Shown piece after piece: positions 1 through 8,501 of a stretch of 64,000 nt of DNA. The stretch is from assembly GCF_019392335.1 (NCBI RefSeq), contig NZ_JAHXRQ010000003.1:124001-188000 (forward strand), written 5' to 3'. The stretch's first letter is position 1; every line of letters starts with the position of its first letter. A program made the position numbers and the translations under genes. Below the pieces are notes generated by a model, which was not told the DNA's origin, ran no database searches, and was given only the letters and a program-made list of their open reading frames with translations. The DNA is from Mameliella sp. CS4. Lineage in GTDB: Bacteria; Pseudomonadota; Alphaproteobacteria; Rhodobacterales; Rhodobacteraceae.

Positions 1-800
1 ACGCGCCGCCGCAAGTCTGGGAAGCATCGACAGGGCGCAAACTTTTTGAACTCAAAACGAAAACAAATGAGACCCGCGGGGCCTTGGCGCCGACGGGAAC
101 GCGGATCGTGACCTATGAATGGGGTGCGAAGGGGCCTGTTGTTTGGGATGCTGAGACGGGTGATTTTCTATGGACGCAGATCAGAGGTCACGCCGCCATG
201 ATTCACGGCGTGGCGTTCTCTCCCGATGGCAAAAGACTGATTACAACATCTTATGACCAGACGGCAGTCCTCTGGGATGTCGAAACCGAGAAAGGGCTGA
301 TTAGGTGGGAAGGACACGGTGACCAGGTGATCGCGGCTGCCTTCTCCCCTGACGGAAGGCGGGCCGCAACAGTTGCGCTAAGCGGCAAAGCCGGGCTTTG
401 GGATGTTGAGACGGGGCGCGCGATCAAGGTCATGCCAGGACATGGCACGCTCTTCGGGGTTGCTTTTTCACCTGACGGTGACAGGGTCGTGACCGCCGCT
501 GATTCAAGCACATCGCGTCTTTGGGACGGTGTGACGGGAACTGAAATTGCGCCGCTTGCAGGCCTGTCGGCCATCAATATGACGCCCGCCTTCTCGCCGG
601 ACGGGGCCTATGTCACGGCAGGATACGAGACGGCGGCGGGTCTGGCGCGTGTGGCGCTCTGGGACACCTCGACCGGCAAGAAGGTCGTTCTGCTCAAGGG
701 GCACGAGGACACCGTGACTTCGGTGGCCTTTTCCCCGGATGGCAGCCGTGTCGCCTCCGTTTCCAGGGACGGTCAGCTTATTGTCTGGGGCGGGGAATAA
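1..800 (+). CDS. WD40-repeat protein, 5' end outside the window
   Basis: The reading frame is open from base 3 and already encodes the end of a WD repeat (VWEASTG) before the first possible internal start at 84, so the gene begins upstream of the window. At least five further blades are visible, each with a GH or AFSPDG element and a closing LWD/VWG (for example VLWDVETEK, LWDTSTGKK, LIVWGGE). WD40 propellers are protein-interaction scaffolds. No catalytic domain lies in the visible part, and any N-terminal enzymatic domain would be off-window. The gene ends 74 bp before a small monooxygenase-fold gene. A WD40 propeller fused to a caspase occurs again at 54275-56107, so the missing N-terminus is of interest. 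Confidence 0.85.
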   Translation, partial: APPQVWEASTGRKLFELKTKTNETRGALAPTGTRIVTYEWGAKGPVVWDAETGDFLWTQIRGHAAMIHGVAFSPDGKRLITTSYDQTAVLWDVETEKGLIRWEGHGDQVIAAAFSPDGRRAATVALSGKAGLWDVETGRAIKVMPGHGTLFGVAFSPDGDRVVTAADSSTSRLWDGVTGTEIAPLAGLSAINMTPAFSPDGAYVTAGYETAAGLARVALWDTSTGKKVVLLKGHEDTVTSVAFSPDGSRVASVSRDGQLIVWGGE

Positions 801-874
801 GAAACCGAGCCACCTGTGCTATGTTGGGGCAGGGGCCGGGCTGCTCCGGCCCTGTCTGACGGGAGGCCCAGCCG

Positions 875-1171
875 ATGATCATGCGCATTTTCCAGGTCAC
901 CATCCGCCCCGGCAAAGAGGCGGAATTTTCCAGGTTCTTTCACGAGACGGCCATTCCCCTGATGAAGGGCACCGATGGCGTCGTCGATGTCTACCCGGGC
1001 GCCGCGCGGCCCGAGAGCCCGCGCGAGTTCGCCTTTGTCATGGTCTGGCGCGATCTCGACGCGCTCAAGGGTTTTGTCGGCGAGGATTACACCACGCCGC
1101 ATATCGACCCGGCCGAGGACGCGCTGGTCGAGGCACGGCTGATCCGGCACTACGATCTGGTTGCTGCCTGA
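875..1171 (+). CDS. ABM-fold small monooxygenase-like protein
   Basis: A 98-residue protein with the pattern of the antibiotic-biosynthesis-monooxygenase (dimeric alpha/beta barrel) family: an N-terminal strand IFQVTIRPGKEAEF, a central FAFVMVWRDLDAL and a C-terminal strand. Family members include quinol monooxygenases, haem-degrading enzymes and many uncharacterised proteins. The Asn/Trp/His haem-degradation triad seen in the 45622-45945 protein is not evident here, so the substrate is unknown. A GGAGG ribosome-binding site at 862-866 supports the ATG at 875. It is probably a single gene or the tail of the WD40 transcription unit. Confidence 0.7.
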   Translation: MIMRIFQVTIRPGKEAEFSRFFHETAIPLMKGTDGVVDVYPGAARPESPREFAFVMVWRDLDALKGFVGEDYTTPHIDPAEDALVEARLIRHYDLVAA

Positions 1172-1304
1172 CCCGGGATTGGCGGGGCGCGTCGAGACCG
1201 GTTTTGCCTGCACGGCGGTGCCGGTCGTCAGGCCGGGGATTCCGTGCTCGGTCCTGGCACCTATTTTGTTAAGCTGAGCCGCGAATCCCCTTGTGGAGCC
1301 CCCC

Positions 1305-3038
1305 ATGTCGCGCCCAAAACCCAACTTTCCTGCCCGCTCTGCCGCCGCGCTTGCGCTTGCCCTGTCCTTGTGTGGTCCGGCCCGTGCGCAGGACCTGATG
1401 CTGTTCCCGCCCGAGACCTTTGGACAGGTGGTGGCGCCGCAGACCGAATCCCTGCTCAGCGATATGCAGCTGGAGGCGCGGGTGGGTGACTACAACAACG
1501 AGTTCGTCGCCAATTATGGCCCCGACTCGGTCTTTGCGCGCGCCGGGCGCCCGGTGGGCATGTTGCAGGTGCTGACCAACGTGGGCCACGCGCCCTGCAC
1601 CGCCTTCCTTGTGGAGGGCAACATGCTGGTGACCAACCATCACTGCATTCCCGGCGTTCTGGACCACCCCAAGATGAAGGCGCAGGGGGCGAGCTTTATC
1701 GCGGCGGTGCAGTTTCACGCGGGGTTCCTGCGCGACGGGCGGTCCGACGGGGTGACGAGCTTTCACGTCAACCCGGAGCCGATCGAGACGAACAAGGAAC
1801 TGGACTATACCGTTTTGCAGGTGTTGGGGGACGCAAACGCCACCTTCGGCGCGCTGGAGCTTTCGGCGGCGGTGCCCGCCGATCACACGCCGTTCTGGGT
1901 GATTGGCCATCCGATGGGCGAGGCGCAGCGGATCAGCCGCGAGAAATGCCAGGCGGACAGCCCGGCGGTGGTGGACCATCGCCTGCACCACCTCTGCGAC
2001 ACGCTGCCGGGCAACTCGGGCTCGCCGGTGATCGACGCGGACAGCAAGCAGGTCGTGGCGCTGCACAATGCGGGCAGCCGGGCAGGCGAGGTGAACTATG
2101 CCATTCCAATGGCCGATATCCTTGCGGTTTCGAAGGTGCTGAAACCCGTGACCCCTGCGGCGGAGAGGCCGGACGACATATTGACCGCGCTGCAGGCGGA
2201 GCGTCAGAAGCTGGCCGATCAACTGGCGGCCCTGCAGGCCGAGCGTGACCGGCTGGCCCGCGAATTGGACAGACAGCCCGCTCCGGGCCCGGAAAAGCGG
2301 CCCGAGGGGCCGACCGTTCCGCCGGTGTCGCCCGGCGCCCCGTCCAAGGAGCCCGACAAACCCGTGGTTGAGAAGGCACCGGATCCGGCGCCGGCCCGCG
2401 GCTACATGGGCATCCGGATTCAGGATCTGAGCGAGGAAATCGCGCAGGCGCTTGGGCTGGCGTCAGAGATGGGCGCCCTGGTCTCGGCCGTTCCCGAGGG
2501 GCCGTCAAAGACGGCGGGGATCAAACCGGGCGACGTGATCCTGACCTTCGGCGGCGCCACGTTTACGGACACCCGTCACCTCGTCCGGCTGGTGTCCGAG
2601 CGCCAAGCCGGAGAGACGATCCCCCTCACCGTCAACCGCAATGGCGAGGAACTCGCGCTGCGTGTGACGCTGACGGCCCGGCCCAAGCCATCGAAGGACG
2701 TGGCCGAACAGCCTGAGCCGAAGCCCGAGCGGGACACGGGGGCCGACGCGGTGATCCTGTCCATGACGCTGCAGGCGATCGGCCCGAAGCAGCGCGCGGA
2801 GTTCGGTTTGCCGGAGACGAAGACGGGGCTCTTTGTGGCGGACGTGGCCGAGGAATCCGACGCGGCGGTGAAGGGCATCCAGCGCGGCGATGTGATCGCC
2901 GAGATAGGGCAGAAGCGGGTGACCACCCTTGCCGCCGCACAGGCCGCCATCAAGGAGGCCCGCGGGCAGGGCCGCAAGACGATCCTCCTGCTGGTGGACA
3001 GGGACGGCAACCCGCGCTTTGTGGCCCTGGGCTTGTGA
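1305..3038 (+). CDS. Secreted trypsin-like serine protease with two PDZ-like domains
   Basis: A 577-residue HtrA-like protein. Residues 1-29 form a signal peptide ending PARAQ. The protease domain (about 85-275) carries the triad His113 (TNHHC), Asp167 (ELDYTV) and Ser238 (GNSGSP). A coiled coil rich in LQAER repeats (about 290-325) and a Pro/Lys linker lead to a PDZ domain beginning GYMGIRIQDL and a second, weaker PDZ-like module with GIQRGDVIAEIG. The protein should act in the periplasm in protein quality control or regulated proteolysis. An upstream in-frame GTG at 1293 exists, but ATG 1305 gives a clean signal peptide. The coiled coil between protease and PDZ is not typical of DegP/DegS. 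The NHHCIP active-site context is shared with the protease at 56854-57798. Confidence 0.88.
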   Translation: MSRPKPNFPARSAAALALALSLCGPARAQDLMLFPPETFGQVVAPQTESLLSDMQLEARVGDYNNEFVANYGPDSVFARAGRPVGMLQVLTNVGHAPCTAFLVEGNMLVTNHHCIPGVLDHPKMKAQGASFIAAVQFHAGFLRDGRSDGVTSFHVNPEPIETNKELDYTVLQVLGDANATFGALELSAAVPADHTPFWVIGHPMGEAQRISREKCQADSPAVVDHRLHHLCDTLPGNSGSPVIDADSKQVVALHNAGSRAGEVNYAIPMADILAVSKVLKPVTPAAERPDDILTALQAERQKLADQLAALQAERDRLARELDRQPAPGPEKRPEGPTVPPVSPGAPSKEPDKPVVEKAPDPAPARGYMGIRIQDLSEEIAQALGLASEMGALVSAVPEGPSKTAGIKPGDVILTFGGATFTDTRHLVRLVSERQAGETIPLTVNRNGEELALRVTLTARPKPSKDVAEQPEPKPERDTGADAVILSMTLQAIGPKQRAEFGLPETKTGLFVADVAEESDAAVKGIQRGDVIAEIGQKRVTTLAAAQAAIKEARGQGRKTILLLVDRDGNPRFVALGL

Positions 3039-3266
3039 TCATGCGCGAGGCTGCCCGGTGAAACGCCGTGTGGAAAACCTGTGGACAGCGCGCCGGGGCT
3101 GCCTGTCACAGAGGCGTTACGGAATCGTCTTACAGGTTTGTCCGACCACTTCATCTTGCGGGACTTGCCAGAGGCAAAACGCGAGATATAGTGTTTCATA
3201 GGCTGGGGCGGGTTCCCCGCTCTGGTGCTTCGAAGGTGAGCAGGCAGGGCGAGGGAAGAGTCTCTC

Positions 3267-3851
3267 ATGAACAGTGAGTTCAGAACGCATTTCGTACGGG
3301 AGCCGGGGGCTCTCAAACACCATCCGGCCCTGGTGCTCAATGCGGATTACCGTCCACTTTCGTATTATCCGCTGAGCCTCTGGCCCTGGCAGGACGCGAT
3401 CAAGGCGGCCTTCCTGGACCGGGTCGATATCGTGGCCGAGTATGACGAAGTGGTGCGCAGTCCGAGTATGACGCTCAGGATACCGTCGGTGGTGGTCCTG
3501 AAAGATTTTGTCAAACCTCAGAAGCGCGTGGCCTTCACGCGCTTCAATCTTTTTCTGAGGGATGAATTCCGCTGCCAGTATTGCGGAACCAAGACGGAAC
3601 TGACCTTTGACCATGTCATCCCGCGCGCGGCGGGCGGCGTGACAAGCTGGGAAAACGTCGTGGCCGCCTGCGCGCCCTGCAACCTGCGCAAAGGGTCGAA
3701 AAGCCTGCGGCAGGTGAACATGAGCCTGCGCAAGCCGCCGCGGCAACCGTCGGCGGGCGAACTGCTGAACATGGGGCGGCGGTTCCCGCCGAACCACCTG
3801 CACGAAAGCTGGCTGGATTTCCTTTACTGGGATGCCGAGCTGGAGGCCTGA
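3267..3851 (+). CDS. HNH endonuclease
   Basis: A 194-residue protein with a beta-beta-alpha-metal HNH nuclease core. The zinc-binding CQYCG and CAPCN pairs flank the catalytic FDHVIPRAAGG segment, followed by the N-x-x-K residues of the helix (about residues 108-150). The N-terminal region (ALVLNADYRPL, then SLWPWQDAIKA) is the conserved leader of the bacterial stand-alone HNH family close to McrA/5-methylcytosine nucleases. Members are widespread single-copy chromosomal genes in Rhodobacterales, so a housekeeping or repair role is as likely as restriction. The start follows GAGGGAAGAG. Confidence 0.85.
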   Translation: MNSEFRTHFVREPGALKHHPALVLNADYRPLSYYPLSLWPWQDAIKAAFLDRVDIVAEYDEVVRSPSMTLRIPSVVVLKDFVKPQKRVAFTRFNLFLRDEFRCQYCGTKTELTFDHVIPRAAGGVTSWENVVAACAPCNLRKGSKSLRQVNMSLRKPPRQPSAGELLNMGRRFPPNHLHESWLDFLYWDAELEA

Positions 3852-3855
3852 GGCC

Positions 3856-4347
3856 GCATCCTGGTCGCTGTCCATGATCAGCAGGGTCTTGTCCCAGCGC
3901 TGCGCTGCCAGGTTGTTGTCCCGCGTCACGACCGCCATGCTGAGACCTTGCAGCATCCATGCGTGGTGATCCCCCAAGCCGATGACGCAGCGGGTGTGAT
4001 CCATCGCATCCGGCCATTCACCGCGTTGGTCCATCCGGAACGGCGCGGCATAGCCCCCAAAGGCAAAGCCGGGGGACGCCATGCGGATTTGGTCCCGGAG
4101 CGCTTCCTCGACATCGTCCAGAGAGACCTGCTGATCCGCCACTTCGGGCCAGTGCATGGTTTCCTCCTCGATCGCGCGCGCGTGGATATTGATCTGTGAC
4201 GGCGGTCTCGACCAGTTGCGCGGGATCCGGGTGATACACGAGACGAAAGCCGCGCGGCTGCACCAAGTCGTCTGCGGTGTCATCCGCCGCGAGGATGGCG
4301 GCATCAGCGCGATCCGGTCGAGGCGCGTTTGATTGCTGTCAGACATG
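3856..4347 (-). pseudogene. Probable broken gene of unknown function, truncated against the HNH gene
   Basis: The 820 bases between the HNH stop and the lipoprotein start carry no intact gene, but the minus strand contains protein-like sequence in two frames. One frame (about 4170-4300) reads DDLVQPRGFRLVYHPDPAQL. The other begins at an ATG at 4157 behind a strong GAGGAGG and reads on through AFGGYAAPF, VIGLGDHHAWMLQGL and KTLLIMDSDQDAA, until it collides with the end of the HNH gene without a stop. The frame change and missing 3' end suggest a decayed or truncated gene. I do not recognise the family. An intact but short coding sequence starting at 4157 cannot be excluded. Confidence 0.35.
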
Positions 4348-4669
4348 CCTCGGGGGCGCCCACGGCGGTCTGCTCCTCCGGCGAGATCCGGCTGCCAAAG
4401 GCCGGGGTCGTCGGGCAGGGCCAGTTGTGCCGCGCGCGGCTGAGAGGGAAGGGCCTGAAGGAAGGCGATCCTCAGCGGGCGGGGACATGGGCAGCTCCAG
4501 GTTCCTCGGGCGGTCCTTCGGGGCTGTCCCCCAGACGCAATGCCGCCCCTGAAAGGCGAGTGTTTCTTGGACAAGAGCGACACGGGAACAGATTTTTGTA
4601 TTCGGGATCTTGCGAGCGGCCTGCCAAGCGCGCAGAGTCGGGGAAGAATCCGAAACGAGGGGATGAACC

Positions 4670-4951
4670 ATGAAATTCAAAGCAGTCGCGGCCACCGCAT
4701 TGGTCGCCTTGACCGCTGCCTGTGCCCAGCCCGAGCCGGTTCCGGTCTATGTGCCGGTGCAGTTCGACAAGTACGGTAACGTGGTCGGCGGGTCGATCGT
4801 GGATGGCAACTATGTGCGGGACGACGGCACCGTGGTTGGCCCGGTCAGCCCGGATGTCAGCGCCGGCAACCGCAACCGCAACCGCGAACGGACCGAACAG
4901 CAGTACCAGAACCAGCAGACCCAGACCCAGCAGCAGAAAAAGGGCGGCTGA
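4670..4951 (+). CDS. Small lipoprotein
   Basis: A 93-residue predicted lipoprotein. The N-terminus MKFKAVAATALVALTAAC has a charged start, a hydrophobic core and a lipobox (LTAAC, Cys18), so it should be lipidated and membrane-anchored. The middle (YVPVQFDKYGNVVGGSIVDG) is well folded in appearance, while the C-terminal third is low-complexity Asn/Arg/Gln/Lys. No function is recognised. The ATG lies a few bases after a GAGGGG ribosome-binding site, and a strong terminator follows at 5011. Confidence 0.7.
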   Translation: MKFKAVAATALVALTAACAQPEPVPVYVPVQFDKYGNVVGGSIVDGNYVRDDGTVVGPVSPDVSAGNRNRNRERTEQQYQNQQTQTQQQKKGG

Positions 4952-5010
4952 GCCGTCCGGGTCCGCCCCTGCGGACCGCTGCCGCGAAAGCATCTGTCCC
5001 GAAAACACAA

Positions 5011-5036
5011 GGCCCCGCTGATGGCGGGGCCTTTCT
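5011..5036. terminator. Rho-independent terminator between convergent genes
   Basis: GGCCCCGC (5011-5018) pairs with GCGGGGCC (5024-5031) across a five-base loop, flanked by AA on the left and TTTCTT on the right. It sits between the lipoprotein (+) and bactofilin (-) genes and can serve both. Confidence 0.85.
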
Positions 5037-5062
5037 TCGTCCTGAGATCTAGAGCCGTGCGA

Positions 5063-5578
5063 TCAGTCGTTGCTGGCCGCCGGGGACGGAGCCGCTGCGG
5101 GGGCCTGGGGCGCCGGCTGCTGGCGCTTGCCGCCGTTCAGCGGATCGTCCTGACGCTGCACCGAGCCTTCGAAATGGGCGCCGGATTCGATCGCGATGGT
5201 CTTGTGGATGATGTCGCCCTCGACACGGGCGGTGGCGGTCAGGCGGACCTTGAGGCCGCGCACGCGGCCCACGATACGACCGTTCACCACCACGTCGTCG
5301 GCGACCACTTCGCCCTTGATGGTGGCGCTTTCGCCGATGGTCAGGACGTGAGCGCGGATGTCACCCTCGACCGTACCTTCGACCTGGATGTCGCCGGTTG
5401 TCTTGATGTTGCCCGTCACATGCAGATCGGCCGACAGCGACGAGGCCGGCGGCTTTGCCTTGGGCGTGGCTGCGGGCTTGTAATCGCCTGCGGAGGATTT
5501 CGAGGGCTCGGGCATGGCCGGTTTCGACGTATCGTCGGCCTTGTGGCCGGGCTCATTGATCTTGCTCTTAGAAAACAT
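5063..5578 (-). CDS. Bactofilin (polymer-forming cytoskeletal protein)
   Basis: A 171-residue protein with a disordered Pro/Lys-rich N-terminus, a right-handed beta-helix core (about 48-145) made of short repeats such as GDIQVEGTVEGDI, IKGEVVADDVVVNG and ARVEGDII, and a disordered Ala/Pro/Gln tail. Bactofilins polymerise without nucleotide and organise local cell-wall synthesis or stalk formation at the membrane. The start overlaps the end of the M23 peptidase gene by 11 bp, so the two are co-translated. The M23-bactofilin pair is a known association in which the filament positions a peptidoglycan hydrolase. Confidence 0.92.
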   Translation of the reverse strand: MFSKSKINEPGHKADDTSKPAMPEPSKSSAGDYKPAATPKAKPPASSLSADLHVTGNIKTTGDIQVEGTVEGDIRAHVLTIGESATIKGEVVADDVVVNGRIVGRVRGLKVRLTATARVEGDIIHKTIAIESGAHFEGSVQRQDDPLNGGKRQQPAPQAPAAAPSPAASND

Positions 5579-6923
5579 CTTTCGCAGCCTTGATATAGAT
5601 CATCGGATTGACGGGTTTGCCGCCGACTCGGACTTCGTAGTGGAGATGAGTCCCGGTCGACCGACCGGTGTTCCCCATATCACCGATCCGATCCCCGCGC
5701 GAGACCCTTTGGCCAACCTTCACGCGGATTTTGGATTGATGCGCATAGCGCGTCTCGATGCCGAATTCGTGCTGGATCTTGACCAGCCGGCCATAACCGG
5801 ACTGCCAGCCTGCGTGGATCACCACGCCATCGGCGGTGGCATAGATCGGCGTGCCGTGCGGCGCGGCGAAATCGGTGCCCGCGTGCAGCCGACCCCAGCG
5901 ATAGCCGAAACCGCTGGTAAAGCGGAAGCTGTCCTTGAGCGGCGAGGCGAAAGGCGCCTTCTGGGCGGCGATCCGATAAAGGTTCAGCCGGTCCATCTGG
6001 TTGAGGATGCGGTTGGCGCGCAGCGTCTCGGGAGAGGTGGCGTCACCCTTGGTCGAGAAGCTGAGCGGCGTCAGCGGGCCGCCCTGGCCGGAATAGCCCT
6101 TGCGGACCTCGTTCAGGATGCGGTCCGGGTCCATGCCGGCCTTCTCGAACATCTTGTCCAGCGGCATGACCGAGACGGTCATCGCCTCTTCGAGCTGGCG
6201 GAAGATGCGGTCGTTCTTGTCTTCGAGGATCTCGATCTCGGCCTGCATCTCGGCGGCGCGGATCAGCGCGGCCTGGGCGTCGGCGATCACCTGGTCGCGT
6301 TCCTCGGCGACGCGGGTCAGTGCCTCGTTCAGCAGCTTGACGGTGGCGTCGTCGCCGCTGGCGCGGGCAAGGGCCACTTCGCCTTTGAGGTCGCTTTCCA
6401 GTTCGGCCAGCCGGGCGGTCGCCTCTTCGCGCGACTTCATCACCTCGCGCAGCGTCGCCTGGATCACGTCGATCCCGGTTTCCAGCTCGCGCCGATGTGC
6501 CTCTGAGTTCAGCAGCTCCGTCTGCATGACCGAGATCTGTTTCAGCGCGGAGGCAAAGCGATCCTGCGCGGCCAGCGCCTCGGCGGCGCGGGCGTCGCGT
6601 TCCGCCGACAGGGCGTTCAGCCGGTGCTGATAGGTTTCCTGGTCACGCTTGGCCTGGTCGCGAAAGTTGCCCGCGCCAATCGAGTCCATCAACAGGATCG
6701 ATGTTGCCACGATGCTCCAGCCCACCAGCAAGGTCAGCCCGGCAAATCCCACGGCCTGCGTTTCCGATCTCAGCCGGATAAAGCGCGTGTCGCTGTCGGA
6801 TCTCAGAAAGAGCCTGCGTTCCGGAAAAAAGCGCTCTACGAGCGCGTGTAGTCTGATGGTCAGACGTGATCTCACCTGACTGTCCCCTAGTCCCGTCCCA
6901 ATCAAGGTGCGCACAGTCCCCAC
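5568..6923 (-). CDS. Membrane-anchored M23 (LytM) peptidoglycan peptidase
   Basis: A 451-residue protein with a cytoplasmic N-terminus, one transmembrane helix at about 55-78 (AVGFAGLTLLVGWSIVATSI), a long periplasmic coiled coil at about 85-255 and a C-terminal LytM domain. The domain has the zinc site His347-x3-Asp351 (HAGTD) and HLH (426-428), so it is likely a catalytically competent D,D-endopeptidase that cuts peptide cross-links in the wall. It is the first gene of a two-gene operon with bactofilin. A coiled coil plus LytM also resembles EnvC-type activators, but the intact metal ligands favour an active enzyme. Confidence 0.92.
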   Translation of the reverse strand: MGTVRTLIGTGLGDSQVRSRLTIRLHALVERFFPERRLFLRSDSDTRFIRLRSETQAVGFAGLTLLVGWSIVATSILLMDSIGAGNFRDQAKRDQETYQHRLNALSAERDARAAEALAAQDRFASALKQISVMQTELLNSEAHRRELETGIDVIQATLREVMKSREEATARLAELESDLKGEVALARASGDDATVKLLNEALTRVAEERDQVIADAQAALIRAAEMQAEIEILEDKNDRIFRQLEEAMTVSVMPLDKMFEKAGMDPDRILNEVRKGYSGQGGPLTPLSFSTKGDATSPETLRANRILNQMDRLNLYRIAAQKAPFASPLKDSFRFTSGFGYRWGRLHAGTDFAAPHGTPIYATADGVVIHAGWQSGYGRLVKIQHEFGIETRYAHQSKIRVKVGQRVSRGDRIGDMGNTGRSTGTHLHYEVRVGGKPVNPMIYIKAAKDVF

Positions 6924-7038
6924 TTAACGGCACCCTGTCGTCGGGCTTACCCCAGCCTTTCAGGGGACCGCAAGATTTTTGGCCCTGCGATTCGGTCGCA
7001 CCGGCGGGAAGGGGCCGAAACGGCAAAAATCCGCCGAT

Positions 7039-7863
7039 TCAACGGGTTCTTGCCGGGGTCTGATCCGCCAGCGGCCAGTAGAAATCCGGCGGCAACCCGG
7101 CCTCGGCGCGCTTTTCCTCGTTGAAGGGTGGTTTCAACGCGCCTTTGAAGTATTTTCTCACCAGCTCGTGAAACACGCTTTTCGGATCTGTGTCATTCCG
7201 GCCACAGAGGAAATGGAACCATTTCGATCCATAGGCGACATGGCTCACCTCCTCGGCATAGATCGTCTCCAGCGCCGCCACCGCGCTGGTCATCCCGGCC
7301 TTGCGGAAGATCTCGATCATGCCCGGCGTCACGTCCAGGCCGCGCGCCTCCAGCACCATCGGCACCACCGCCAGACGGCCCATGAAATCATCGGCCGTGT
7401 CCTCGGCGGCGCGCCACATGCCCGCATGGGCGGGCAGGGCGCCGTAGAATGTGCCCAGTTCCTCGAGGCAGTCGCACATCAGGTTGAAGTGCTTGCTCTC
7501 CTCGTCCGCCGCCTTGACCCAGTCGTCGTAGAACCCGGCGGGCATGGGCGTATCGGCAAAGCGCGGGATGATGTCCCAGTGCAGGTCGACGGCATTCAGC
7601 TCGATATGCGCCACCGCGTGCAGCAGGGCGATGCGCCCCTGTGGGCTGCCGGGCTTGCGCTTGGGCACCTGGCGCGGGTCCAGCAGCTCGGGCGCCTCGG
7701 GGCGCGACGGGCGCAGCGGCGGCGCCGCCCGGCCCAGCGGGATGTCTTCCCCGGCGGCGCGCGCCGCGAACCATTGCGCCGCATAGGCCCGCGACTTGGC
7801 GGTTTTCCGCCGCCCGTCCGCAGTGGTCAGAACGTCCACCGCCATTTCGCAAAGGCTCATCAT
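7039..7863 (-). CDS. DUF455 family ferritin-like protein
   Basis: A 274-residue protein of the DUF455 family, which adopts a ferritin-like four-helix fold. Likely metal ligands are visible in AHIELNAVDLHWD, DEESKHF and AEEVSHVAYG, the Glu...Glu-x-x-His arrangement of di-iron proteins. The substrate is unknown; related proteins include tRNA hydroxylase-like enzymes. Two adjacent ATGs (7863, 7860) are possible starts. A copy of the dispersed GC-rich hairpin repeat separates it from bcp, which lies 96 bp further on in the same orientation. Confidence 0.82.
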   Translation of the reverse strand: MMSLCEMAVDVLTTADGRRKTAKSRAYAAQWFAARAAGEDIPLGRAAPPLRPSRPEAPELLDPRQVPKRKPGSPQGRIALLHAVAHIELNAVDLHWDIIPRFADTPMPAGFYDDWVKAADEESKHFNLMCDCLEELGTFYGALPAHAGMWRAAEDTADDFMGRLAVVPMVLEARGLDVTPGMIEIFRKAGMTSAVAALETIYAEEVSHVAYGSKWFHFLCGRNDTDPKSVFHELVRKYFKGALKPPFNEEKRAEAGLPPDFYWPLADQTPARTR

Positions 7864-7890
7864 CCGGCGCCGTCCCCCTGCCTTCTACTC

Positions 7891-7932
7891 TCGAAAAATA
7901 CCTCCGGGGGTATGGGGGCAGCTCCCCCATGA
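7891..7932 (+). repeat. Dispersed intergenic hairpin repeat, copy A
   Basis: Contains AAATACCTCCGGGGGT followed by a hairpin, ATGGGGG (7912-7918) pairing with CCCCCAT (7924-7930). It matches the copies at 12880, 17031 and 18805 in both the AATAC-CTCCGGGG box and the following G/C hairpin. It sits between DUF455 and bcp and may act as a terminator for bcp. Confidence 0.75.
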
Positions 7933-7959
7933 CGCAAGTCCCCCGCGCCGCGGCCGGGA

Positions 7960-8421
7960 CTAGAGCGCCTGTGCCGCCTCCAGCACCGCCTCGGCATGGC
8001 CGGGGACCTTCACCTTGCGCCATTCCTGCGCGATGCGGCCTTCGGCATCCACCAGGAAGGTGGAGCGTTCGATGCCCATGAAGGTCTTGCCGTACATCTT
8101 CTTTTCCTTCCAGACGCCGTATTTCTCGCACATGTCCGATCCCTCGTCCGAGATCAGCGGCACGGTCAGCGCCTTCTTGGCCATGAACTTTTCATGGCTG
8201 GCGATACTGTCCTTCGACACGCCATAGACCTTGACCCCCAGTTTTTCGAACTCGGGCAGAAGCGCGGTAAAGGCCTCGTTTTCCTTGGTGCAGCCCGAAG
8301 TGTCGTCGCGCGGATAAAAGAACAGCACCACCGGCGCGCCCTTCAGGGCCGAAAGGCTGACCTCGCCCGAGGTCGAGGGCAGGGTGAAATCGGGGGCGGT
8401 TTCCAGCGCGGTGTCGGACAT
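7960..8421 (-). CDS. bcp: Peroxiredoxin, Bcp/PrxQ type
   Basis: A 153-residue thioredoxin-fold peroxidase that reduces hydroperoxides with electrons from thioredoxin. The peroxidatic cysteine is Cys44 in the PRDDTSGCTKE motif. The residue five positions on is Asn, not the resolving Cys of classical two-Cys Bcp, so it is either of one-Cys type or uses Cys98 (DMCEKYG). The active-site Arg is likely in GIERSTFLVD. The length is normal for the family. It is transcribed divergently from the AsmA-like gene across an 80-bp gap that must hold both promoters. Confidence 0.93.
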   Translation of the reverse strand: MSDTALETAPDFTLPSTSGEVSLSALKGAPVVLFFYPRDDTSGCTKENEAFTALLPEFEKLGVKVYGVSKDSIASHEKFMAKKALTVPLISDEGSDMCEKYGVWKEKKMYGKTFMGIERSTFLVDAEGRIAQEWRKVKVPGHAEAVLEAAQAL

Positions 8422-8501
8422 GGGTGTCTCCTTTGGTGCGTTGCTGTATGATGTGCCATTAAGCTGTGCCAGGAGAGTAAGACAATGGGCGCGGGCTTCC
8501 A

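Noticed and set aside
875..1171. Haem-degrading IsdG-type enzyme
   Set aside because: Same fold as 45622-45945, but the Asn/Trp/His triad is not in register and there are no haem genes nearby.
3117..4583. A 488-codon minus-strand open frame across the HNH gene
   Set aside because: Its downstream half is exactly antisense to the well-supported HNH nuclease and has no protein-like character; only the part beyond the HNH stop was kept as a possible remnant.
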